A DNA stretch of 64,000 nucleotides from Clostridiales bacterium. Its GTDB lineage: Bacteria; Bacillota; Clostridia; Oscillospirales; Oscillospiraceae. The notes under the pieces were generated by a model. It was not told where the DNA came from. It did not search any database and saw only the letters and a program-made list of their open reading frames with translations. The position numbers and the translations under genes were made by a program. The stretch lies in contig JALFAD010000080.1 in NCBI GenBank assembly GCA_022772525.1, positions 1 to 64,000 of the forward strand, given 5' to 3'. Positions 28,899 to 38,509 of this stretch are shown piece after piece; position 1 is the first letter of the stretch; each line of letters opens with the position of its first letter.

Positions 28899-31800
28899 AT
28901 GAAAAGACGATTGACAGCAGTTTTACTCATACTGGCAATGCTTATGGGCTTGTTCCCCATGCAGGCATTGGCAGAAGACAATACACCAACCTCTGCGCAG
29001 AGCATTTTTCTTAGCCAAAGTCAGGTGCAGATGCAGGTTGGAGAGCAGATTAGGCCGACAGCGGAGGTCATCCCGGAAAGTGCGGCTGCTACAGCAGTAT
29101 GGGTGTCCCAGGATGAATCGATTGCTACTGTAGACAATGGTGTGATCACTGCCGTAGCTTCCGGAAATACGACCGTTTCTTTGGAAGTGGGTTCTTTAAA
29201 AGCCTTATGCAGTGTTACTGTTGTTTCGAAGCTGCGGAACGCCTCTCAGGACGACATGATCACGGTTTTTTTCAGCATCTTGGGTGACAGCAAGCACGGA
29301 AATAACGGTGAGACCCATACTCTGGTAGATGGAAATTTGACAGTGTGGCTGGAGCAATCAGCTTATACTGTATCTGCGCAAGCTACGGTTAAGGATGTTT
29401 TCCTGGCGGCAGTAAAGGGAAAAGAATATTCTTACGAAATCCGTGATGGAGACTATCTCGCTACCGTAAATGAGCTTTCAGAATTGAGCAACGGACCGAG
29501 ATCGGGCTGGAAATATCTGCTCAACGGCAGTTATCCCAATGAGAGCATTGCGGCTCAGGAGGTACGCCAAGGTGATGCAATTGTACTTCATTATACGGAC
29601 GATTACACTAAGGACGATAATAAAAAAATTGGTACGGATGCTATAGAGCCGGTCATTCAACAGATCAGCAGTTTAGAAGAAGTCACCATAGCGAATGAAA
29701 CAGACATCCAGAAAGCGCGGGAAGCCTATAATGCATTGTCACCTGGTCAAAAACTGGCTGTTGGCAATTACATCCTTCTGACCGAGGCGGAGGTGACCTT
29801 GACCGAAGCCCTCATCGATCAGATACCGGCGGAAATTACGCTGGATTCCGCGGACGGGATTGCCCATGCATTGTCTGCCTACAATCGACTGTCGGATGAT
29901 CAGAAGGAACTGGTGAAAAACCAAGAAAAACTTACCACCGCAAAGAAAAAGCTGGATGAACTGAAAGCTCCCGTAGAACGTGTGATAGAAAAAATAAAAG
30001 AGCTTCCGGAAGAAATAGCGTTAAAGGATGAAGAAGCAATCACTGCGGTACGGGATGCTTATAATTTGCTGCGGAAGGAGCAAAAAGAGCTTGTAACAAA
30101 TTATACGGTACTAACCAATGCGGAGGATGCTCTGGACCGTTTGAAAGCTGCCGCCGTGGATGATTTCATTTATGCCATTCCCCCTGAAACAGAGCAGGAT
30201 TTCCAGCAGGCTATTATCAATGCTAGAACAGCTTATGATAGGTTAACCGAAAAACAAAAAGCGCTTGTTGAGAATTATGATGCATTAACAGCAGCAGAAG
30301 AACGGCTGAACGAATTAAAAGCTGCCGCTGTTATCGCGCTGATTGATGCAATACCGGAAGAAATCAGGCTGGCTGACGAGCAGATCATTGCGCAGGCGAG
30401 AACGGCTTATGATTCCTTAACCGATGTGCAGAAGAACCTGGTGACCAATTCCAACAAACTGGTCACAGCAGAACGAAAACTGGAAATTCTGAATCTGCCT
30501 GCCACAGAAAAGATCTATCAGCAGACCGGTGATTATCTGGCAACGAAAGATACACCCGGTGTCGGTTCTGTCAATGGCGAATGGCGTGTCATTGGTCTTG
30601 AGAGAAGTGGACGTAAGGTAACCGATGGTTATTACAAAAATGTTGTTGAGTACGTTCTTGCCCATATCAACGAAAAAGAGTGGTTGGATGCGGCTAAATC
30701 CACAGAGAACTCCCGCGTGATCCTCGCCCTGACAGCAATGGGTTATGACGTAACCAATGTTGCCGGTCATAACCTCCTGGCCGGTTTGAATGAAATGTCT
30801 TACATTCAAACGCAAGGAATCAACGGCCCAATATGGGCGCTGATTGCGCTGAATTCTCATGATGATTATAAACCCACTGGAGATGTTACCCGGGAGAAGC
30901 TGATTCGTAGTATATTGGCTGAGCAGCTTGGAGATGGTGGCTGGGCCTTGTCCGGGAATGCATCTGAACCAGATGTGACAGCTATGGCACTCCAGGCACT
31001 TGCTCCCTATTATCGTACCCGTTCTGATGTAGAATCCGCTGTTGAAAGCGCCTTGAACTATTTGTCCGAAGCGCAGAGCCCTGACGGCGGATACGGTATC
31101 GGAGGAGATGCTACCTGCGAATCTGCTGCACAGGTTGTTGTGACTTTGACCGCTTTGGGTATCGATCCTGATACGGATCCCCATTTTGTTAAAAATGGTG
31201 TGTCGGTACTGGACGCCATGTGCACATACGCAGTGGATGGTTCTGGATTTACTCATATCTCCGGCGGCACGATCGATGATATGGCTACCGAGCAGGGATA
31301 CTATGCGCTGACTGCGTATTTCCGCATGAAAGCGGGAAAGACTTCCCTGTACGATATGTCTGACGTCACGATTGCGCCAAACCATTATAAGATCATTGAA
31401 GGTGGAGACGGTAAATGGAATACGGATGTACAGACTTATACCATTGTGTCTGATGGTGTGTTCGCGGAATTCACAGGCATTAAGGTGGATGGAACGCTGA
31501 TTGACAGCAGTAATTACATTAAGGTGGATGGAACGCTGATTGACAGCAGTAATTATACCACAAAAGCCGGCAGCACCTATGTGACATTTGAAAACAGCTA
31601 CCTGAAAACGCTGTCCCTCGGCAGGCACAGCATAACGCTTGTTTTTGAAAGCTGTGAGGTAACGACAAGCCTGATGGTCACGAAGAGCGATGCAGAACTT
31701 GTCCGGGATGTGGAAGCCCTGATAGATGCCATCGGTACTGTCACGAAGAGCAGTAAGGCGAAGATCGACAAGGCAAGGAATGCCTATAATGCGCTGACAG

Positions 31801-33371
31801 CCGAGCAGCAAAAATTGGTCACCAATTACAATAAGCTGACCACCGCAGAAAAGGCATATGCAGATCTGGCTGACAAGATTACGGTTTACTTCACACTGCT
31901 GGGTGATACTGCTCATGGCGACAACGGGCAGGAGCATACTCTGACAGGTGGCAACCTGACCACCTGGATTTCAAGGACAGCTTACACACTGGAGTCTCCT
32001 GCTACTGTGCTGGATGTGTTTACGAAGGCTGTCAGCGGGAAATACAGTTATGTCAACAAAGGTAACTACATTTCTTCTGTTAATGGCCTGGCTGAATTTA
32101 CAAATGGCAAGAATTCCGGCTGGATGTATACCCTGAATGGAAGGCACCCGAATCTTGGCGTTGCGGAACAGAAACTGTCAAACGGTGACAGCGTGGTATT
32201 CCACTACACGGATAACTATACCAAAGAACGCGGCAGTGGAACAACGGGAAATCAAACCATGGGTAAAACAACAAATGGATTCCTGACGGCGTTGGCAGAA
32301 GATCAAAGCTATGCGAATGTGTACCAGACTACCGGCGATTATCTGGAAGCACTGGGAACACCTGCAGTTGGCACAATTGGCGGAGAGTGGATGGTCATCG
32401 GTCTGGCCCGCTCTGGCCGTAAGGTTCCGGAGGGATACTATGATAGCGTGGTCAAATATGTCACGGAAAATATTGATGCCAATGAACGCCTCCATTCCAA
32501 CAAGTCTACAGATAACGCACGACTTATTCTGGCGCTGACTGCAATCGAAAAAGATGTGACCGATGTGGCAGGGCATAACCTGCTGTTGGGCCTGAATGAT
32601 ATGCATTACCTCCAGAAGCAGGGTATCAACGGCCCGATTTGGACGCTAATTGCGCTGGACTGCAGCAACTATCCTGCCCCCACTGGCGGAGATGTCAGCC
32701 GCGAGGCCCTGATCCAGGTTATTCTGGATGCACAGTTGGGAGACGGCGGCTGGGCATTGTCCGGTGAGAATGCGGATCCCGACATGACCGGTATGGCGCT
32801 GCAGGCGCTGGCTCCTTACTATGACCGCAATACGTCTGTTCAGGCTGCGGTTGACCATGCGGTTACCCTGCTGTCCGAAATACAAGACAGTGACGGCTGC
32901 TATTCCGGTGTCGACGGCGCCAGCTGCGAATCCCTTGCACAGGTTGTTGTAGCATTGACTGCGCTGGATATCGACCCCGATACGGATACTCGCTTTATCA
33001 AAAATGGCGTTTCTGTTTTGGATGCATTGCTGCGGTATGCCGTCAGTGACGGTGGTTTTAGACACGTCCTGACGGGCCAGCGGGACGGCATGGCTACGGA
33101 GCAGGGCTACTACGCGTTGACTGCCTACAATCGGTTCCTGTCTGACAAGAGCAGTCTGTATGACATGACCGATGTGATCAACAGGGGCGGTGATTCTGTT
33201 GTGATTCCGGAAGAAACTGCCGTACACACAACTACTGAGCCTGTTGAGGCGGTGCCTGCTAAGAGCGGCGGTTTCCCTTGGCTGGCGATGGTGCTGGTTT
33301 TGGTTATAGTTTCCGGCGCAGGTGTGCTGACAGTTACTGTCATCATTCCAAAGTTCAAGAAAAAGGATTGA
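28899..33371 (+). CDS. Membrane-anchored double transcobalamin-like protein (BIG2, DUF4430, FIVAR-like repeats, alpha/alpha barrel, DUF4430, second barrel, TM)
   Basis: DUF4430 NSGWMYTLNGRHPNLGVAEQKLSNGDSVVFHYTDNYTKE; paired barrels GGWALSGNASEPDVTAMALQALAPYY and GGWALSGENADPDMTGMALQALAPYY; C-terminal TM then KFKKKD. Confidence 0.85.
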   Translation: MKRRLTAVLLILAMLMGLFPMQALAEDNTPTSAQSIFLSQSQVQMQVGEQIRPTAEVIPESAAATAVWVSQDESIATVDNGVITAVASGNTTVSLEVGSLKALCSVTVVSKLRNASQDDMITVFFSILGDSKHGNNGETHTLVDGNLTVWLEQSAYTVSAQATVKDVFLAAVKGKEYSYEIRDGDYLATVNELSELSNGPRSGWKYLLNGSYPNESIAAQEVRQGDAIVLHYTDDYTKDDNKKIGTDAIEPVIQQISSLEEVTIANETDIQKAREAYNALSPGQKLAVGNYILLTEAEVTLTEALIDQIPAEITLDSADGIAHALSAYNRLSDDQKELVKNQEKLTTAKKKLDELKAPVERVIEKIKELPEEIALKDEEAITAVRDAYNLLRKEQKELVTNYTVLTNAEDALDRLKAAAVDDFIYAIPPETEQDFQQAIINARTAYDRLTEKQKALVENYDALTAAEERLNELKAAAVIALIDAIPEEIRLADEQIIAQARTAYDSLTDVQKNLVTNSNKLVTAERKLEILNLPATEKIYQQTGDYLATKDTPGVGSVNGEWRVIGLERSGRKVTDGYYKNVVEYVLAHINEKEWLDAAKSTENSRVILALTAMGYDVTNVAGHNLLAGLNEMSYIQTQGINGPIWALIALNSHDDYKPTGDVTREKLIRSILAEQLGDGGWALSGNASEPDVTAMALQALAPYYRTRSDVESAVESALNYLSEAQSPDGGYGIGGDATCESAAQVVVTLTALGIDPDTDPHFVKNGVSVLDAMCTYAVDGSGFTHISGGTIDDMATEQGYYALTAYFRMKAGKTSLYDMSDVTIAPNHYKIIEGGDGKWNTDVQTYTIVSDGVFAEFTGIKVDGTLIDSSNYIKVDGTLIDSSNYTTKAGSTYVTFENSYLKTLSLGRHSITLVFESCEVTTSLMVTKSDAELVRDVEALIDAIGTVTKSSKAKIDKARNAYNALTAEQQKLVTNYNKLTTAEKAYADLADKITVYFTLLGDTAHGDNGQEHTLTGGNLTTWISRTAYTLESPATVLDVFTKAVSGKYSYVNKGNYISSVNGLAEFTNGKNSGWMYTLNGRHPNLGVAEQKLSNGDSVVFHYTDNYTKERGSGTTGNQTMGKTTNGFLTALAEDQSYANVYQTTGDYLEALGTPAVGTIGGEWMVIGLARSGRKVPEGYYDSVVKYVTENIDANERLHSNKSTDNARLILALTAIEKDVTDVAGHNLLLGLNDMHYLQKQGINGPIWTLIALDCSNYPAPTGGDVSREALIQVILDAQLGDGGWALSGENADPDMTGMALQALAPYYDRNTSVQAAVDHAVTLLSEIQDSDGCYSGVDGASCESLAQVVVALTALDIDPDTDTRFIKNGVSVLDALLRYAVSDGGFRHVLTGQRDGMATEQGYYALTAYNRFLSDKSSLYDMTDVINRGGDSVVIPEETAVHTTTEPVEAVPAKSGGFPWLAMVLVLVIVSGAGVLTVTVIIPKFKKKD
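31479..31556 (+). repeat. 39-bp in-frame tandem duplication
   Basis: ATTAAGGTGGATGGAACGCTGATTGACAGCAGTAATTAC/T twice, encoding IKVDGTLIDSSNY x2. Confidence 0.97.
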
Positions 33372-33384
33372 TTCAATCCGGCTG

Positions 33385-33407
33385 GGGGCAGGCATCATGC
33401 CTGCCCC
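33385..33407 (+). terminator. Intergenic hairpin
   Basis: GGGGCAGGCAT/ATGCCTGCCCC. Confidence 0.55.
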
Positions 33408-33424
33408 TGGAAAGGAGATAACAC

Positions 33425-34657
33425 TTGACCAGAATGAAACGAATCCTTTGCGTTCTGCTGACGGCAGCAATGCTCGGACAACCATTGATTATAACAGCCC
33501 ACGCTGCGGACGAGAATCCTGTAGGCACGGAAGAATCAATTGCCATGGGCGAAGCAGGTTGCGCTGTGGAAACGCAGATTTCCGAAATCCTGGAGGAAAT
33601 CACAGTTTCTGCGGAAACTGAGGAGACTCAGCCTGAGGAATCCGTTCCCGGGGAGACAATTGCCGAAGAAACAGTGCCGGAAGAAACAGAAGAAGCATCG
33701 AAAGAATTTGATTGGACAGAGGTCTACACCCACGAATTTCCCCTGTACTCTCAGCTGGATTACCCAAATCAGCGCTATGGCAGCGGCACCGTTGCCACCA
33801 GCGGCTGCGGCATCACATCTCTTGCCATGGTAGCCTCCTATCTCACGGGTCACGCCTATTACCCGGACGAACTGGCAAGGTATTTTGGCGGATACGGGGA
33901 AAATAATGTCCAGCGCTTTGAATACGGTGCTGAGCAGCTTAAGATGCCGATCCATAAAGCGGACACCATTCGCGATATATTCGCTGCCCTGAAAAACGGC
34001 GATGTGGCGGTCCTTCTGATGAACCATATGTCCCTGTTCACCGAGACCCAGCACTTCATTGTGCTCACTGGTATCAATGAGGAAACCGGTAAAATCATGG
34101 TTTATGATTCCTACCCGCCCAATTATGAGAAGTGGGATTTGAAGCGCGGCTTTGTGGAGGGCTTTGAAGAAAAAGACCTGATGCTTGGCTACAACGGCGG
34201 CTGGATATTCAGTGTCCGGGGAATGCCGGAGGTCCCGTTCGTCTACACCGAGGAAAAGCCCGAAGCAGATCCACGCTACAATGTGGAGCTGACATGGGAG
34301 GAACAGCAGCTTCTGGCAAAGATCATCTGGCTGGAAGCCCGCGGCGAATCCAAGGAAGGCCAGCAGGCCGTTGCCGAGGTGGTCCTCAACCGTCTTGCCT
34401 CCGGCGAATTCGGTGACAGCCTTTCTGCGGTCATCTATGGTGAAGGCCAGTTCAGGACGACCCCATTCCTGGATACAGCGGAAGCATGGCAAGCTCAGTA
34501 TGAGGCGATCGATGCCGCTCTGGAAGGCCCCAATATTCTTCCGATGGATGTGATGTATTTTGCCACCTATCCGGAAAATGATCAGGTGTGGGGACAAATC
34601 GGCGGACATATTTTCTGCTACTCCAATGGGTACAACCCGGAGGAAATCCCAAAATAA
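33425..34657 (+). CDS. Secreted C39-like peptidase fused to SleB-like cell-wall hydrolase
   Basis: SGCGITSLAMVASYLTGHAYYPDELARYFG (C39-like) plus LLAKIIWLEARGESKEGQQAVAEVVLNRLASGEFGDSLSAVIY (Hydrolase_2/SleB). Confidence 0.85.
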   Translation: MTRMKRILCVLLTAAMLGQPLIITAHAADENPVGTEESIAMGEAGCAVETQISEILEEITVSAETEETQPEESVPGETIAEETVPEETEEASKEFDWTEVYTHEFPLYSQLDYPNQRYGSGTVATSGCGITSLAMVASYLTGHAYYPDELARYFGGYGENNVQRFEYGAEQLKMPIHKADTIRDIFAALKNGDVAVLLMNHMSLFTETQHFIVLTGINEETGKIMVYDSYPPNYEKWDLKRGFVEGFEEKDLMLGYNGGWIFSVRGMPEVPFVYTEEKPEADPRYNVELTWEEQQLLAKIIWLEARGESKEGQQAVAEVVLNRLASGEFGDSLSAVIYGEGQFRTTPFLDTAEAWQAQYEAIDAALEGPNILPMDVMYFATYPENDQVWGQIGGHIFCYSNGYNPEEIPK

Positions 34658-34711
34658 TCTACGAACAACCGAACAATCCTCGGCTTTTTCCTAAAAAACG
34701 GAGGCTTTAAT

Positions 34712-35296
34712 ATGAAGAAAAAGAAATTGGCAAATGTCATTATGGTGCTGATTATCCTGGTGATTGCTGTTGCCGGGATCGCTGCGGCTTTCAGCCTGAG
34801 AAACGGTCAGGATACAGGACTGGGCAGCCAGTACCATATTACCAAGATTCCGGACAATGCGCTCATCACCCAGGGCGAGGACAATGTCTGCACTATCACC
34901 ATTGTCTGCGACACCATTCTGGATAATCTGGACAACTTGGAGGAAGAAAAAGCGCCCTATGTTCCGAAGGACGCGGTGATCCTGCCAAAGACGCAGGTTT
35001 CCTTTACGGAGGGAGATACGGTCTTTGAAGTTCTGCAAAAAGTCTGCGCGGCGGCAGAGCTTCAGATCGAGTACAGCTGGACACCCATGTACAACAGCTA
35101 TTATATTGAGGGTATCAACCATCTGTATGAGTTCGACTGTGGAAACGAGTCCGGCTGGATGTACAAGGTCAACGAATGGTTCCCCAACTATGGCTGTTCC
35201 GCCTACACTCTGAAAAACGGGGACGACATTGTGTGGTGCTATACCTGCAACGGCCTGGGTGCGGATGTGGGAGAAGTGTGGACGGGTGACGAATGA
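34712..35296 (+). CDS. Membrane-anchored DUF4430 (transcobalamin C-terminal-like) protein
   Basis: N-terminal TM; TVFEVLQKVCAAAELQIEYSW...YIEGINHLYEFDCGNESGWMYKVNEWFPNYGCSAYTLKNGDDIVWCYT. Confidence 0.8.
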   Translation: MKKKKLANVIMVLIILVIAVAGIAAAFSLRNGQDTGLGSQYHITKIPDNALITQGEDNVCTITIVCDTILDNLDNLEEEKAPYVPKDAVILPKTQVSFTEGDTVFEVLQKVCAAAELQIEYSWTPMYNSYYIEGINHLYEFDCGNESGWMYKVNEWFPNYGCSAYTLKNGDDIVWCYTCNGLGADVGEVWTGDE

Positions 35297-36174
35297 GAGA
35301 CGATGCCTTTTCCAAGCGGCACCCAGCGGTGAACTTTGCATTTTTCATTGGAGCCATCATCTGCGCGGTGGTCATCCAGCACCCGGCGTACCTAAGCGCC
35401 GGGATGCTGTGCGGCGGGGCTTATTACCTGCTGCTCCATGGGCGCAGGGGCGTGAAAATGGTTCTGGGAATGGTGCCAGTATTTCTGGTGCTGACCGCTA
35501 TGAACCCGCTGTTCAACACCTACGGGGACAGGGTGCTGTTCCGGTACTTTGGGCGACCCTATACGCTGGAAGCTTTGCTTTACGGCGGGGCCATCGCCGC
35601 GATTTTTGTGGAGATGCTGTTGTGGTTCGGCTGCTATAACGCGGTGCTGACCAGCGATAAATTCACCAGCCTGTTCGGAAAGTTGATCCCGGCCCTGTCC
35701 CTGCTGCTGGTAATGGTTCTGCGGATGATCCCCAACCTACTGCGTAAGGGCGCCCAGATCACGGAGGCCAGAAACGCCATTGGCAGGGGCGCGGCGGAGC
35801 AGGACACAGTGAAGGGAAAGCTGGGGGAGGGCATGACCCTGCTGGGAGCACTGACCTCCTGGGCGCTGGAAGGCAGCGTGGTGACTGCGGATTCCATGCG
35901 CAGCCGCGGCTATGGAAGCGGAAAACGCTCCAGCTTCATGATCTACACCATGACCGGACTGGACTGGGGACTTCTGGCAGCACTGGCCGTTCTCCTTGTG
36001 GGCATGATCGTGCTGGGTGACCGCACTGCTGCCTTCACACCGGTGCTGAATATTGCACCCATCGGTGGGAGAAACCTACCGGGATTTCTCTGCTACCTCT
36101 GCTATCTGCTGATCCCAATTGCATTACACATAAAGGAGGCCATCCAATGGCGCATTTCAATATCGAAAATCTGA
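35293..36174 (+). CDS. ECF transporter T component (EcfT-like 1)
   Basis: Multi-TM; LRMIPNLLRKGAQITEARNAIGRG and ADSMRSRGYG motifs. Confidence 0.85.
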   Translation: MRDDAFSKRHPAVNFAFFIGAIICAVVIQHPAYLSAGMLCGGAYYLLLHGRRGVKMVLGMVPVFLVLTAMNPLFNTYGDRVLFRYFGRPYTLEALLYGGAIAAIFVEMLLWFGCYNAVLTSDKFTSLFGKLIPALSLLLVMVLRMIPNLLRKGAQITEARNAIGRGAAEQDTVKGKLGEGMTLLGALTSWALEGSVVTADSMRSRGYGSGKRSSFMIYTMTGLDWGLLAALAVLLVGMIVLGDRTAAFTPVLNIAPIGGRNLPGFLCYLCYLLIPIALHIKEAIQWRISISKI

Positions 36175-37808
36175 CCTTTTCCTATGCCGCCGCCAAGGGC
36201 AGGCATTCGCTGGAAAACGTCAGTCTCAAGGTGGAACAGGGAGAATTTCTTGTACTGTGCGGAAAGTCCGGCAGCGGCAAAAGTACGCTCCTGCGGCATC
36301 TGAAAACCGTACTGACCCCCAACGGAAAACGCACGGGGGAAATCGCGTTCCACGGCGTTCCGCTGAGCAGGGTATCTGACCGGGACCAGGCGGAGAAGAT
36401 TGGCTTTGTCATGCAGAATCCCGACGATCAGATCGTTACGGACAAGGTCTGGCACGAGCTGGCCTTCGGGCTGGAAAGCCTGGGATGCGACCAGAAGACT
36501 ATGCGGGCAAGAGTTGCGGAGATGGCCTGCTATTTTGGCATCCAGGACTGGTTTCACCGGGATGTATGCAATCTCTCCGGCGGACAGAAGCAGCTATTGA
36601 ATCTGGCCTCCATTATGGCGATGCAGCCGGAGGTGCTGATTCTGGACGAGCCGACCAGCCAGCTTGACCCAATCGCCGCTTCTGATTTTCTGAATACTGT
36701 GCGGAAGATCAATCGGGAGCTGGGCACCACAGTTATCATTACGGAGCATCGTCTGGAGGATATTTTTCCCTATGCGGACAGGGCTGTCGTTATGGATTGC
36801 GGCAAGGTCATAGCGGACGATGCCCCTCGGAATGTAGGCAAACTCCTGTATGAACAGCATCACCCCATGTTTACGGCTATGCCCACGCCTGTCCGGGTTT
36901 TCTACGGCGCTGCGGGGGTCGGGGAATGTCCTTTGACTGTCCGGGAGGGCAGAAGCTGGCTGAGCAAAGCGTTTCCCCAGACACCCCAATATCCGGCTAT
37001 CCCAGCTCCCGAGCTTTCGGAGGAAACAGCATCCAGCGCCCTGTCTCTCAAGGAACTCTGGTTCCGCTATGAAAAGGACAGCCCGGATATCTTAAGAGGT
37101 GTCAGTGCGGAAGTGCCAAAAGGAAGCCTGTATGCCATTCTGGGCGGCAACGGCGCGGGAAAATCCACCACGCTGAAAGCCACCTGCGGCATCTGTAAGC
37201 CCTACCGTGGAAAGGTGACGCTGTTCGGAAAGCCCATCGACAAATACAAGAATCGGGAGCTGTTTACGAATTGCCTTGCCATGCTGCCCCAGGACCCCAA
37301 AAGCCTGTTTGTGAAAAAGACTGTCCGGGAAGATCTGGAGGAAATGACCAAGGACAAAGCGGAGATTTCACACATTGCCGAGCTTTGTCAGATTACCTCT
37401 CTTCTGGACAATCATCCCTATGACCTCTCCGGCGGTGAACAACAGCGCGCTGCGATGGCGAAGGTGCTGTTGACCCAGCCAAAACTGCTGCTTCTGGATG
37501 AGCCAACCAAGGGCATTGACTGCTTCTTCAAGGAGACCTTTGCCGAAATTCTGGGGAATCTGAAGAAAGAGGGAATTACCATTGTTATGGTTTCCCATGA
37601 TGTGGAGTTCTGCGCCCGGTATGCAGATCAGGTCGCCATGTTCTTTGACGGTCAGATTCTGACCACCGACACACCCCACCGTTTCTTCGGAAGTAACAGC
37701 TTCTATACAACCGCTGCCCACCGCATGAGTCGCCATGTGTTCCATATGGCGGTCAAGGTGGAGGATGTAGTCGATCTGTATCGGAAAAACAAGGAGGCTG
37801 CAAAATGA
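36147..37808 (+). CDS. Fused duplicated ECF ATPase (EcfA-EcfA')
   Basis: Two Walker A (GKSGSGKST, GGNGAGKST) and two ABC signatures (LSGGQ, LSGGEQ). Confidence 0.93.
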   Translation: MAHFNIENLTFSYAAAKGRHSLENVSLKVEQGEFLVLCGKSGSGKSTLLRHLKTVLTPNGKRTGEIAFHGVPLSRVSDRDQAEKIGFVMQNPDDQIVTDKVWHELAFGLESLGCDQKTMRARVAEMACYFGIQDWFHRDVCNLSGGQKQLLNLASIMAMQPEVLILDEPTSQLDPIAASDFLNTVRKINRELGTTVIITEHRLEDIFPYADRAVVMDCGKVIADDAPRNVGKLLYEQHHPMFTAMPTPVRVFYGAAGVGECPLTVREGRSWLSKAFPQTPQYPAIPAPELSEETASSALSLKELWFRYEKDSPDILRGVSAEVPKGSLYAILGGNGAGKSTTLKATCGICKPYRGKVTLFGKPIDKYKNRELFTNCLAMLPQDPKSLFVKKTVREDLEEMTKDKAEISHIAELCQITSLLDNHPYDLSGGEQQRAAMAKVLLTQPKLLLLDEPTKGIDCFFKETFAEILGNLKKEGITIVMVSHDVEFCARYADQVAMFFDGQILTTDTPHRFFGSNSFYTTAAHRMSRHVFHMAVKVEDVVDLYRKNKEAAK

Positions 37809-38509
37809 AAAAGTCTCATATCGTTATGCTCCTGACCTTTCTGCTGGTAATTCCCGCAACGCTTTTCTTTGGCCTGCGGCTCAGCGGGCGGGCGTACTAC
37901 TTTACCAGTACCCTAGTCATCATTGAAATCCTGATCCCGTTCCTGCTTGCCTTTGAACGCCGCAAGCCACAGGCGCGGGAGTTGGTGGTAATCGCGGTGC
38001 TTTCCGCTCTGGCGGTTGCCGCCCGTGTGGTCATCCCTATTCCCAGCTTTAAGGCAATTTTTGCGATTATTATGCTCTCCGGTATTGCCTTTGGCCCGGA
38101 AGCGGGATTCCTGGTAGGCGCTGTGTCCGCCTTCGCCAGCAACTTTTTCTATGGGCAGGGTGCGTATACCCCGTGGCAGATGTTCGCCTATGGCGCCGGA
38201 GGAATGCTGGCGGGCTTCCTGTTCGCAAAGGGCAGACTCCCCCAGAAGCCGATTGTCATGGGGGTGTTTGGCTTTTTAACAACACTGCTGTTTGTAGGGC
38301 CGCTGCTGGATACCTGTTCTGTCTTTCTCACACTGCCAACCATCAGTTTGAAAGCAGCCTGGCCACTGTATATTTCCGGCTTCCCCGTGAATCTAAGTCA
38401 GGGTACCTGCACGTTTTTAACCATGCTGTTGTTTGGAAATCCCTTGCTGGAAAAACTGGATCGGGTGAAGGTGCAGTATGGCATGACGGAGGAGCAAGAT
38501 GGGCTTTGA
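37805..38509 (+). CDS. ECF transporter S component, predicted corrinoid-specific by context
   Basis: Multi-TM ORF between EcfAA' and EcfT; ELVVIAVLSALAVAARVVIPIPSFKAIFAIIMLSGIAFGPEAGFLVGAVSAFASN. Confidence 0.8.
   Translation: MKKSHIVMLLTFLLVIPATLFFGLRLSGRAYYFTSTLVIIEILIPFLLAFERRKPQARELVVIAVLSALAVAARVVIPIPSFKAIFAIIMLSGIAFGPEAGFLVGAVSAFASNFFYGQGAYTPWQMFAYGAGGMLAGFLFAKGRLPQKPIVMGVFGFLTTLLFVGPLLDTCSVFLTLPTISLKAAWPLYISGFPVNLSQGTCTFLTMLLFGNPLLEKLDRVKVQYGMTEEQDGL

Noticed and set aside
29640-30500. Repeated protein motifs suggesting a DNA-level repeat or CRISPR-like array
   Set aside because: Repeats are diverged helical (FIVAR-like) protein repeats with no identical DNA units; no CRISPR array seen anywhere in the window.
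30417-31937. 506-aa minus-strand ORF
   Set aside because: Antisense to the double-barrel gene; sense-strand protein has clear domains.
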